Program-made: the position numbers and the translations under genes
DNA from: Peribacillus cavernae
GTDB lineage: Bacteria > Bacillota > Bacilli > Bacillales > DSM-1321
Direction: 5' to 3'
NCBI RefSeq assembly: GCF_003989135.1
Contig: NZ_RYZZ01000007.1
Location: 124,001 to 188,000 of the forward strand
Length of the DNA: 64,000 nucleotides
The notes under the pieces: generated by a model
What the model saw: the letters and a program-made list of their open reading frames with translations, nothing else
What the model was told of the DNA's origin: nothing
The model's database searches: none
Shown here: positions 18,210-24,986 of the stretch, piece by piece
Numbering within the stretch: position 1 is the stretch's first letter
How the letters are laid out: each line of letters begins with the position of its first letter

Positions 18210-18950
18210 TTAATCAAACACAGTACGAAACTTTTCAGCAATATACGGCATGGTTGAAGGAACATCAACCAGTTCCATCTCCGGATATCGAAGGCCGCTT
18301 AATTTCCCCCCGAACACACAGCCAGTATCAATGTTATATGTGTGGTTTACTTTGCGCGCTTCCGGAACCGGTGTATGTCCGTAGACAATCCATAGCTCAC
18401 CGGTATAGCTCTTAGCCCAATCAAGCCTTTCCGGAGTGCCGTCAGGGTGTTTCGCACCGGTAATATCCCCATAGAGCACGAAAGTTTTTACCCTATCATT
18501 AAATTTCCCAATGTAGTCACCGCGAATGCCGGCGTGGGCGATGATTAACTTTCCATCATCGGTAGTTTGGTAAAGCGGTGCCTGCTCATAGAGGTCAATA
18601 AACTTTTTTCTCACTTTCTTTTGCTCGCGGGCCGGCAGGGCTTCATATTCTGCAACAGTTGTCTCCAGTCCGTGCTTGATTTGCACTTTATTTCCTTGAA
18701 AATAACGGTATAGTTTGTTACAGTGGTTGCCCGGTGAATATAAGGCTTTTTGTTTCAAAACGAGTTCATATACAGCTTCAATGACTTTTAACGAAGCCGG
18801 TCCCCTGTCAGTCAGGTCTCCTACAAATGCGAGGATCCTGTTAGAAGGATGTACAGGTATTCCGCTATCCCAGGAGTAACCGAGTTGTTTTGTCAGCTTT
18901 CTGAATTCTTCAAAGCAGCCGTGAATATCGCCAATGATATCTATCTTCAT
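18210..18950 (-). CDS. prpE: bis(5'-nucleosyl)-tetraphosphatase PrpE (metallophosphoesterase)
   Basis: A 246-residue PPP-family phosphoesterase with metal-binding motifs [13 protein letters not shown] and GNH. It cleaves Ap4A-type dinucleotides and has protein phosphatase activity linked to spore germination in B. subtilis. Position next to yjbO matches B. subtilis prpE (yjbP). Confidence 0.92.
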   Translation of the reverse strand: MKIDIIGDIHGCFEEFRKLTKQLGYSWDSGIPVHPSNRILAFVGDLTDRGPASLKVIEAVYELVLKQKALYSPGNHCNKLYRYFQGNKVQIKHGLETTVAEYEALPAREQKKVRKKFIDLYEQAPLYQTTDDGKLIIAHAGIRGDYIGKFNDRVKTFVLYGDITGAKHPDGTPERLDWAKSYTGELWIVYGHTPVPEARKVNHTYNIDTGCVFGGKLSGLRYPEMELVDVPSTMPYIAEKFRTVFD

Positions 18951-19076
18951 TCTTTTTCACCCTTTAAATATTTTCTTTGTAATATAAGCTAATAGTATAT
19001 TACCCCAGAGGGAAAATTAAATCATCGTCTTTGTCAACTTTGAAAAGCTTTTTTTTACAGGGGGAGGTGCCATGAA

Positions 19077-20450
19077 ATGCCGGATTCCGTGGAAAACGAA
19101 AAGAACTATGTAAATGCCAGTCTGTTAATTGAAGCTTTAATGCTTGAGGATATCGATTCTTTTCGTAAAGAATTTGTTGAACTGCATCCGTACGATCAGG
19201 CACAGTTTTACACTGGTTTAGAGGCTGACATTCGTCCTAAGGTATATCTTTACCTTTCACCGGAGGAAATGGCCGGCCTCTTTGAAAATATCGAGATTGA
19301 AGAAGAAGAATATGAAAACTTGCTTGCTGAAATGGCCCCTGCATATGTGGCAGAGATGCTCTCGCATATGTATGCCGATGATGCAGCAGATGTTTTAAAC
19401 GAGCTGGATAAAGAACAGGCCGTCAGCTACTTGACGATCATGGATGATGAAGCAGCCAAGGAAATCAAAGTACTGTTAAGCTATGAAGAATATACGGCCG
19501 GAAGCATCATGACTACGGAGTATATCGCCATTTCGGCCAACCAGACCGTGCGTTCAGCGATGTACATTCTGAAAAAGGAAGCACCCCAGGCTGAAACGAT
19601 TTATTATGTATACGTGGTGGGTGATGACCGCAAGCTTGTAGGGGTTATCTCGCTTCGTAATTTAATTATTGCCGATGATGAGACGATGATCTCGGAAGTC
19701 ATGTTTGACCGTGTGGTTGCTGTATCTGTTTCCGAGGACCAGGAAGAAGTCGCACGAAAGATGAGGGACTATAATTTCCTTGCTGTGCCGGTAGTCGATT
19801 TTCAGGAACATCTAATCGGGATCATAACGGTTGATGATATCCTCGATGTTATCGATGAAGAGGCATCTGACGACTACTCAAAACTCGCTGGTGTTTCTGA
19901 CTTGGACCGGGTTGATAAAAACCCGTTTGCCGCGGCTAAAAAAAGGCTGCCCTGGCTAGTCATTCTTTTGTTTTTAGGGATGATGACAGCAAGCCTGATC
20001 GGCAGATTCGAAGAAACATTGAGCCAAAAGGCCATTTTGGCAGTGTTTATTCCGCTTATTGCCGGCATGGCAGGAAATACGGGGACTCAGGCACTTGCAG
20101 TTGCCGTACGGGGGATTGCCACCGGTGATTTGGAAGAAGAAAGCATGTGGAAGCTCATTATCAGGGAAGCTGGAACCGGCCTGATCACCGGAGCCACCTG
20201 CGGGATATTGGTGACCTTTATCGTATTTATCTGGCAGCATGACCTGGTGCTTGGGCTCCTTGTCGGCGTTTCCATTTTCGCGACACTAATCGTAGCAACC
20301 CTTGCCGGTTCCCTGGTTCCGCTGTTCATGCATAAAATGAAAATCGACCCTGCCGTGGCATCCGGCCCATTCATTACGACGATCAATGATATTATCAGTA
20401 TTTTAATCTATTTTGGAATGGCGACCTTGTTCATGAGCTATCTTTCATAG
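19077..20450 (+). CDS. mgtE: magnesium transporter MgtE
   Basis: A 457-residue MgtE channel: an N-terminal superhelical domain (residues about 1-140), two CBS domains (about 140-270, ending GIITVDDILDVIDEEA) and five C-terminal membrane helices with the pore signature AGMAGNTGTQALAVAVRG. It imports Mg2+ and is gated by intracellular Mg2+ through the N and CBS domains. GGGGGAGGTG precedes ATG 19077. No M-box riboswitch is recognisable in the short (126-base) upstream gap. Confidence 0.95.
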   Translation: MPDSVENEKNYVNASLLIEALMLEDIDSFRKEFVELHPYDQAQFYTGLEADIRPKVYLYLSPEEMAGLFENIEIEEEEYENLLAEMAPAYVAEMLSHMYADDAADVLNELDKEQAVSYLTIMDDEAAKEIKVLLSYEEYTAGSIMTTEYIAISANQTVRSAMYILKKEAPQAETIYYVYVVGDDRKLVGVISLRNLIIADDETMISEVMFDRVVAVSVSEDQEEVARKMRDYNFLAVPVVDFQEHLIGIITVDDILDVIDEEASDDYSKLAGVSDLDRVDKNPFAAAKKRLPWLVILLFLGMMTASLIGRFEETLSQKAILAVFIPLIAGMAGNTGTQALAVAVRGIATGDLEEESMWKLIIREAGTGLITGATCGILVTFIVFIWQHDLVLGLLVGVSIFATLIVATLAGSLVPLFMHKMKIDPAVASGPFITTINDIISILIYFGMATLFMSYLS

Positions 20451-20615
20451 CAAAACATAAGGACAGCCAGAAATACTGGCAAGAACCTTCAGGTATATGA
20501 TGCTGGGGGTTCTCTTTCGTTCCTAAGGCAATATCAACCATTTAATTCATTAAGCTAACGTAAATGCTAATTAGTCCACTATTCTAAGGCAGACTAATCG
20601 TTTACGAAAAACATT

Positions 20616-20664
20616 TTGATTCCATAACAATATTTGCTATACTCTAATTAGTACTAGGTGCTAA
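20616..20664 (+). promoter_or_regulatory. fabI promoter with FapR-type operator
   Basis: TTGATT (20616-20621), a 16-base spacer and TATACT (20638-20643) form the promoter. At 20648-20664, overlapping the predicted transcript start, lies TTAGTACTAGGTGCTAA, a near-match to the FapR consensus TTAGTACCTRGTACTAA. FapR represses fatty-acid synthesis genes, including fabI, and is released by malonyl-CoA. Confidence 0.8.
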
Positions 20665-20695
20665 TAACTTGTATTCAATAGGAGGCCATCAAGCC

Positions 20696-21466
20696 ATGAC
20701 TCTATCATTAGATGGGAAAACATACGTAGTAATGGGTGTTGCCAACAAACGGAGTATCGCCTGGGGAATTGCACGTTCCCTGCATGCGGCAGGTGCAAAG
20801 TTAATTTTTACATATGCAGGCGATCGTCTTGAAAAAAATGTGAAAGAGCTGGCAGAATCCCTGGGTGCATCATCACCGGTGCTGCCATGTGATGTGACAA
20901 ATGATGCCGATATCGAAAAATGCTTTACGGCAATCAAGGAAGAAGCAGGAACGATCCATGGTTTCGCCCATTGCATCGCTTTTGCCAATAAGGAAGAGCT
21001 TGAAGGCGATTACCTGAATACGACACGCGATGGTTTCCTGCTTGCCCATAACATCAGCTCCTATTCCCTGACTGCAGTCGCCAAGGCAGCAAAGGAGCTA
21101 ATGACTGAGGGTGGCAGCATCGTGACATTGACATACCTTGGCGGCGAGCGCGTTCTGCCAAATTATAATGTCATGGGTGTAGCAAAAGCCTCATTGGATG
21201 CAAGTGTAAGGTATTTAGCGAGCGACCTTGGCAAACAAGGAATCCGGGTAAATTCGATTTCTGCCGGACCAATTCGTACATTGTCAGCAAAAGGAATCAG
21301 CGACTTTAACTCGATTTTGCGAAAAATTGAAGAGGAAGCCCCACTCCGCCGTACTACCACTCCTGAAGAAATAGGGGATACAGCTGTTTTCTTATTCAGC
21401 GACATGGCCCGCGGCATTACTGGGGAAAACATTCACGTTGATTCCGGTTATCATGTGATTGGTTAA
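20696..21466 (+). CDS. fabI: enoyl-[acyl-carrier-protein] reductase FabI
   Basis: A 256-residue short-chain dehydrogenase-family reductase that performs the last step of fatty-acid elongation. It has the NAD(P)H-binding GVANKRSIAWGIA segment, and the Tyr-x6-Lys catalytic pair is in the region YNVMGVAKASLD. ATG 20696 is preceded by AGGAGG; the upstream in-frame ATG at 20669 has none and lies close to the operator. In B. subtilis the next gene is cotO; here a 34-kb accessory island intervenes. Confidence 0.96.
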   Translation: MTLSLDGKTYVVMGVANKRSIAWGIARSLHAAGAKLIFTYAGDRLEKNVKELAESLGASSPVLPCDVTNDADIEKCFTAIKEEAGTIHGFAHCIAFANKEELEGDYLNTTRDGFLLAHNISSYSLTAVAKAAKELMTEGGSIVTLTYLGGERVLPNYNVMGVAKASLDASVRYLASDLGKQGIRVNSISAGPIRTLSAKGISDFNSILRKIEEEAPLRRTTTPEEIGDTAVFLFSDMARGITGENIHVDSGYHVIG

Positions 21467-21508
21467 TCTCATCTGGACATTTGTGCAAAAATATCAAAAA
21501 AGTTAACA

Positions 21509-21538
21509 AAGCTTGTCCGTTTCGGACAGGCTTTTTTT
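21509..21538 (+). terminator. intrinsic terminator of fabI
   Basis: The stem AGCTTGTCCG / CGGACAGGCT with a 3-base loop is followed by seven T. Confidence 0.9.
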
Positions 21539-21658
21539 CATGGATCAGGGTTTTGTAAAGACTGAGATTGATATTTTTAATAAAAAACAGATTTGACAGA
21601 TAATGAACCACGCCAAATTGAAGAGGAACTTTTTAGTAAAAAAAATGCTAAGAAAAAA

Positions 21659-21711
21659 TTGACAGTCCATATTTTGGGTGATATTATACACTTATGTTCT
21701 TTATAACGAAT
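21659..21711 (+). promoter_or_regulatory. promoter of the first lasso-type precursor with SinR-like operator
   Basis: TTGACA (21659-21664), a 17-base spacer and TATTAT (21682-21687) form a strong sigma-A promoter. Right after the expected start site lies GTTCTTTATAACGAAT (21696-21711), matching the 16-bp island palindrome at 14 of 16 positions. GTTCTTT is the known SinR half-site GTTCTYT. Confidence 0.75.
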
Positions 21712-21785
21712 GGTTTGAATGACGTTTAATTCAAGATTCTTTTTATTTGCAGCAGCAATTCGATTACAGAAGATTTACTTTAGAT

Positions 21786-21801
21786 GTTCTTTATTAAGAA
21801 A
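21786..21801 (+). promoter_or_regulatory. second SinR-like operator before precursor 1
   Basis: GTTCTTTATTAAGAAA matches the palindrome GTTCTTTATAAAGAAC at 14 of 16 positions and lies in the leader, about 40 bases before the precursor start. Confidence 0.6.
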
Positions 21802-21826
21802 ATTCCTTAAGAAAGGCGGTGAAAAT

Positions 21827-21952
21827 ATGAAAAAGGCATGGAATAAACCGGTGATAGAGATTCTCGACGTTAGTATGACGATGAAGTTTTTTCCTCCGGG
21901 ACATGGTCATCCCGGAGAACCTCCCCCTCCCATAGATCCTTTAGACAGTTAA
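21827..21952 (+). CDS. paeninodin-type lasso leader with atypical proline-rich core (precursor 1)
   Basis: A 41-residue peptide. The leader MKKAWNKPVIEILDVSMTM has the paeninodin-family features (aromatic-x-x-P, hydrophobic L/V stretch, Thr at -2). The core that follows begins KFFPPGHGHPGEPPPPIDP and ends in Leu-Asp-Ser. In a canonical lasso core an Asp or Glu at position 7, 8 or 9 closes the ring; here these are His, Gly, His, and the first acid is at 12. The C-terminal Ser typical of the kinase-modified group is kept. It has its own promoter with two SinR-like sites, AAGGCGGTGA as ribosome site, and a hairpin downstream. The remaining lasso genes are about 25 kb away. Confidence 0.75.
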   Translation: MKKAWNKPVIEILDVSMTMKFFPPGHGHPGEPPPPIDPLDS

Positions 21953-21982
21953 TTTATGATCAGGAAATACAATATCATCGTT

Positions 21983-22015
21983 GCCCTTATACTGGAAAAG
22001 AAGTATAGGGGCTTT
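21983..22015 (+). terminator. hairpin after precursor 1 (possible attenuator)
   Basis: GCCCTTATACT (21983-21993) pairs over 11 bp, with one G-U type pair, with AGTATAGGGGC (22002-22012). Only three T follow, so it may be an attenuator or mRNA 3'-stabiliser rather than a full terminator. It resembles in sequence the hairpin after precursor 2 at 49131. Confidence 0.6.
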
Positions 22016-22079
22016 GAGAATCCTGCGATGGTAAGGAAATGAATGGATCTGAAGTAACAGTATAGGGCGGTTATGAAGC

Positions 22080-22751
22080 ATGTATGAAATCGTTAAAACA
22101 TATCGACAACAAAAAAAGTTTGAAAATACCTGGGAATATTTTTGTGAAAAATATGGGTGGTACAACGATCCATATGCCAAAAATGGGGTAAGATACAATC
22201 TACTATTACCCATGGGAAATTCCATTAGACAAAAAGAGGTAATTGGAACCATTGAGTTCATCCCGTATGATCCAAGAAATCCAAACAGCACGGTAGAAGG
22301 GCCATCAAGGTTTGAGTTTTCGAAATATGATGAAATCAGGCTGCATCAAAATCGAATCTGGGAGATTGATAAGCTTTGCATTCATAAAGAGTACCAGCGT
22401 CAGGGGTATTTCCAACATTTTATGCACGTATTCTATGACCATGCAAATAGAAATAATCCCAAATATTATTTGGCACTTATTGAGAAAAAGTTATTTCGGA
22501 TGCTGCGAATATCATTTGGTTTTCGTGTGGAACAAAAAGGGGAAGCATACGTCGGACCGAATACGGTTCTTATACCAGTCGTGTTTGATATAGAGAAAAT
22601 GATGCAGGATGAAGAAACAGTAAAAACAATATTAGCCACTACACAATCCTTCCAGGAATATAATGTAAGGAAATCCCACTCTAAAATGTCCGTCATCCAT
22701 CAGGACCAGAGCAACAAGATTAGCTTCTTTAAAAAGCTATTTGGCCGCTAG
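22080..22751 (+). CDS. GNAT-fold acyltransferase resembling autoinducer-synthase/PEP-CTERM-associated acyltransferases
   Basis: A 223-residue protein. The layout VIGTIEFIPYDP (about residues 60-71), IWEIDKLCIHKEYQRQGYF (about 98-116), then YYLALIEKKLFRMLRISFGF resembles the LuxI-type and exosortase-associated GNAT acyltransferases, in which a VIGxxR strand and an E-[IL]-[SD]-[RK]-[LF] strand precede the acyl-donor site. I infer an acyl-CoA or acyl-ACP dependent N-acyltransferase; the acceptor is unknown and could be a sugar, amino acid or peptide. It lies 127 bases after precursor 1 and is probably in the same transcript. Function cannot be fixed from sequence alone. Confidence 0.6.
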   Translation: MYEIVKTYRQQKKFENTWEYFCEKYGWYNDPYAKNGVRYNLLLPMGNSIRQKEVIGTIEFIPYDPRNPNSTVEGPSRFEFSKYDEIRLHQNRIWEIDKLCIHKEYQRQGYFQHFMHVFYDHANRNNPKYYLALIEKKLFRMLRISFGFRVEQKGEAYVGPNTVLIPVVFDIEKMMQDEETVKTILATTQSFQEYNVRKSHSKMSVIHQDQSNKISFFKKLFGR

Positions 22752-22846
22752 TACATATAAAGAGGTAACCTTTGGTTTTTATTCAAACCATTTCGCAACG
22801 GTAAATGGAACCATAAATACTTTTTACAAGAGAGATGAATTTATTG

Positions 22847-22875
22847 TTGACATGTTCTTTATAAAGAACTAGTAT
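22847..22875 (+). promoter_or_regulatory. exopolysaccharide operon promoter with perfect SinR-like palindrome in its spacer
   Basis: TTGACA (22847-22852), 17-base spacer, TAGTAT (22870-22875). The spacer is filled by the perfect 16-bp palindrome GTTCTTTATAAAGAAC (22854-22869), which presents GTTCTTT on both strands. A repressor dimer here would block RNA polymerase. In B. subtilis SinR represses the eps operon through such sites. A second possible promoter, TTAACA (22952) with TATTGT (22974), lies downstream with a weaker operator-like GTTCGATATATAGAAT at 22978. Confidence 0.82.
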
Positions 22876-23043
22876 GAATAAGAGGTCACCGTTTAAAAAA
22901 ACAAATGCCATTCCATACACAGTTCAAATGAAAGTAAACAAAAGTAAGGTATTAACAAGATTTTTTTTGGTAGTATTGTTCGATATATAGAATAAGAATA
23001 AAATAGACATTCAACAAAATTTATTAAAGCAAAGGTGGTTCTA

Positions 23044-23778
23044 ATGGGCGGGGAAAAACAGCAGAACTCCATCGAGAATACGAAGGGAAAAGAAATTAAT
23101 TTAAAGGAATATTACGAGGTAATAAAGAAACGTCTCTGGATTATTATCCTTGTTACAATCCTGACAACATCAGCAGGGATTTTCTATAATAACCTCAATA
23201 ATGTCCCACTCTATCAGACGTCTACAAGAATTATTATTGAATCAGACTCTGAGAATATGAAGACTCTAATGGTCATGATCAAAGATCCCATTATTATGGA
23301 AAAAGTAAAAGATGAGTTACAACTATCGGGATCTTCTGAAGGAATAGCTGGGCAAATAGTGGTTGAAAGAGTTGATGAATCGAAAGTGGTTAGAATTTCT
23401 GCAACTGATGCAGACCCAGAGATGGCGGCTAACATTGTGAATACAACAGCAAAAGTATTTAAAAATGAAATTGTGAATATTTTAGATTTCAAAGGAGTGC
23501 GGTTATTATCTGAGGCAAAGGTAAACCCCAACCCTATCAACGAAGCTCAAAATCGCACCATCATCATCGCATTAGTGTTTGGAATCATCGCGGGAATTGG
23601 TTTGGTATTCTTGTTGGATTCCTTGGATGGGACCATCAAAAGGGAAAGTGAGGTTGAGGATGTGCTAGGGGTACCAGTTATCGGGGTCATTGCCAATCTG
23701 AATAAGAAAAAACTATTTGCTAAAAAAATTAAACAGGCAGAGTTGAAATTAAGGGGTGAGACACTTGATATTCAATAA
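23044..23778 (+). CDS. epsA: EpsA-like chain-length/tyrosine-kinase modulator (Wzz family)
   Basis: A 244-residue Wzz/CapA-type membrane protein with two transmembrane segments (about residues 31-50, LWIIILVTILTTSAGIF, and about 172-190, IIIALVFGIIAGIGLVFLL) flanking an extracellular domain. Such proteins activate the partner kinase (EpsB) and set polysaccharide chain length. It is the first gene of the operon. ATG 23044 with AAAGGTGG upstream is preferred over GTG 23035. It overlaps epsB by 14 bases. Confidence 0.9.
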   Translation: MGGEKQQNSIENTKGKEINLKEYYEVIKKRLWIIILVTILTTSAGIFYNNLNNVPLYQTSTRIIIESDSENMKTLMVMIKDPIIMEKVKDELQLSGSSEGIAGQIVVERVDESKVVRISATDADPEMAANIVNTTAKVFKNEIVNILDFKGVRLLSEAKVNPNPINEAQNRTIIIALVFGIIAGIGLVFLLDSLDGTIKRESEVEDVLGVPVIGVIANLNKKKLFAKKIKQAELKLRGETLDIQ

Positions 23779-24424
23779 GAAACATCAAGCATCTGTCTTG
23801 AAAAAAAGAAATCTAGTCACTTTTTCCAATCCATATTCCATCATATCTGATCAATTTCGGACGATAAGAACAAACATTCAATTTTTATCAGAGGAGAGAA
23901 AGAAACGTACATTCCTAATAACCTCAACTGGAAAGAGTGAAGGGAAATCAACGATAATAGCAAATTTAGCCGTCTCGATGTCCCAACAAAAAGAAAAGGT
24001 ACTTCTGATTGACGCTAATTTAAGGGAACCGATCATTCATAAGATCTTTAAAATCCCGAATGAAGTTGGATTAACAAATGTGCTGACGAATCGAATCATT
24101 TTCGAGGACGCGATTCAACGTCCAGGGATTGGCAAAATGAAGATACTATCGAGTGGGTCAATTACTGCTAATCCTGCAGAGTTACTGGGTTACGAACAGA
24201 TGACGGATTTATTAAGGATGGCATCGAATTCATATGATATCGTACTAATCGATTCTCCTTCTGTATTAGAATTTACGGAAACGAGAGTATTAGCAAATCA
24301 ATGTGATGGAGTCGTTTTAGTCTTAAATCGAGGAAAAACTGAGCTGGAAAAGGCAGCAGAAGCCAGAAGAGTATTAGAGCTTGCCCATGCAAAACTAATC
24401 GGGGCGATTATCAACGAAAAATAG
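23765..24424 (+). CDS. epsB: EpsB-like tyrosine-protein kinase (BY-kinase)
   Basis: A 219-residue P-loop BY-kinase: Walker A region TSTGKSEGKST, Walker A' KVLLIDANLREP and Walker B DIVLIDSPSV. It works with EpsA to control exopolysaccharide synthesis. TTG 23765 (MIFNKKHQ, like B. subtilis EpsB) has AAGGGGTGAG at the right distance; GTG 23756 overlaps that site. The protein ends at ...LIGAIINEK, with no C-terminal tyrosine cluster, so the usual autophosphorylation site seems to be missing. Confidence 0.88.
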   Translation: MIFNKKHQASVLKKRNLVTFSNPYSIISDQFRTIRTNIQFLSEERKKRTFLITSTGKSEGKSTIIANLAVSMSQQKEKVLLIDANLREPIIHKIFKIPNEVGLTNVLTNRIIFEDAIQRPGIGKMKILSSGSITANPAELLGYEQMTDLLRMASNSYDIVLIDSPSVLEFTETRVLANQCDGVVLVLNRGKTELEKAAEARRVLELAHAKLIGAIINEK

Positions 24425-24450
24425 AACGTTGAAATTTTTTTAGACTACTT

Positions 24451-24466
24451 GTTCTTTTTTAAGAAC
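24451..24466 (+). promoter_or_regulatory. SinR-like palindrome downstream of epsB
   Basis: GTTCTTTTTTAAGAAC has perfect 6-bp outer arms and matches the island palindrome at 14 of 16 positions. It sits 26 bases after epsB and before the EAR element. It could be a secondary operator, or a weak hairpin in the transcript. Confidence 0.5.
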
Positions 24467-24504
24467 GAAATATTCGTTATCCAACTAAAACAATAAAATA
24501 ATTT

Positions 24505-24625
24505 GGTGATGCCTACTTTCCATTATCAATGAAGGCACTCGATCATGCTGTGGGTTGAAAGAAACCTTAGACGCAAGTCGTCGAAAGTGTGGTGTGAGGA
24601 AGGGTTAGATGCCCATTTTGTTTTT
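24505..24625 (+). ncRNA. EAR (eps-associated RNA, epsC leader) antitermination element
   Basis: A gene-free 380-base gap lies exactly between epsB and epsC, the site of EAR in B. subtilis. It contains a compact structured-looking block: GGCACTCGATCATGCTGTGG, the helix GGGTT/AAACC around TTGAAAG, a GACGCAAGTC GNRA-type tetraloop hairpin at 24570-24579, and a closing ...GGTTAGATGCCC that can pair with upstream GGGCA/GGCAC-type segments. EAR lets RNA polymerase read through terminators inside the eps operon. Two candidate internal terminators follow, at 24728 and 30194. Boundaries are approximate. Confidence 0.8.
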
Positions 24626-24644
24626 ACAAGATAAATATTAGAAC

Positions 24645-24725
24645 TGGTGTCTAGTTCCGACATCGCCACAGAACGTAGCGGTTGTTAGTCGATGTCCCTC
24701 TCTGCAATGCGCTTGCGCTTTGCTG
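24645..24725. repeat. dispersed palindromic repeat, copy 2
   Basis: Begins GTGTCTAGTTCCGACATCG and ends GCGCTTGCGCTTTGCTG; the inner part GACATCG...CGATGTC is self-complementary. It is the same family as the copies at 15.4, 58.2, 58.7 and 62.8 kb, inserted between the EAR element and the following terminator. Confidence 0.65.
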
Positions 24726-24727
24726 AT

Positions 24728-24789
24728 GTAAAGTTCTTATGTATGAGGTTTCGTAAAGACCTTATACATAAGAACTTTACTTTATTTTA
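24728..24789 (+). terminator. long-stem intrinsic terminator inside the exopolysaccharide operon
   Basis: GTAAAGTTCTTATGTAT (24728-24744) pairs perfectly with ATACATAAGAACTTTAC (24764-24780). With a G-T wobble and four inner pairs the stem is 22 bp with a 9-base loop, followed by TTTATTTT. It should stop transcription unless read through, which is what EAR does. Confidence 0.75.
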
Positions 24790-24805
24790 AGGAGTCGTTG
24801 GGTAA

Positions 24806-24970
24806 ATGGAGATCCTTGATAGCCACCCGAAATCAATCAAAAAAGCGATCAGATACATCAAACAAGATGCTTCGAAAGAGCAGCTTATCGAAATCAAGAA
24901 GCTGCTGGATTATGCAATTAAAACTAGAATACGGAATCTTGAAGTAGACAACCACGAAATAATTAGTTAA
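24806..24970 (+). CDS. small charged helical protein of unknown function
   Basis: A 54-residue frame beginning MEILDSHPKSIKKAIRYIKQ, rich in Lys, Glu and Ile, predicted largely helical, ending 16 bases before epsC. GGAG lies 11 bases upstream of ATG 24806, slightly far. Codon pattern and position in the operon favour a real gene. It does not look like SinI (no DxxW motif). Its function is unknown. Confidence 0.5.
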   Translation: MEILDSHPKSIKKAIRYIKQDASKEQLIEIKKLLDYAIKTRIRNLEVDNHEIIS

Positions 24971-24986
24971 AGGAAGGAGCCAGGAT

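Noticed and set aside
18951-19076. M-box (Mg2+) riboswitch before mgtE
   Set aside because: The gap is only 126 bases and shows none of the multi-helix structure expected; nothing resembling a terminator/antiterminator pair is present.
21719-21826. Longer in-frame start for precursor 1 that would give a 77-residue protein
   Set aside because: The added N-terminal segment has no ribosome site and overlaps the second operator-like site, whereas ATG 21827 has AAGGCGGTGA upstream and yields the standard lasso leader length.
24806-24970. The 54-residue protein as SinI antirepressor
   Set aside because: It lacks the W-containing helix-hook pattern of SinI (DxxWVxLMxEA) and the match is only in size and charge.
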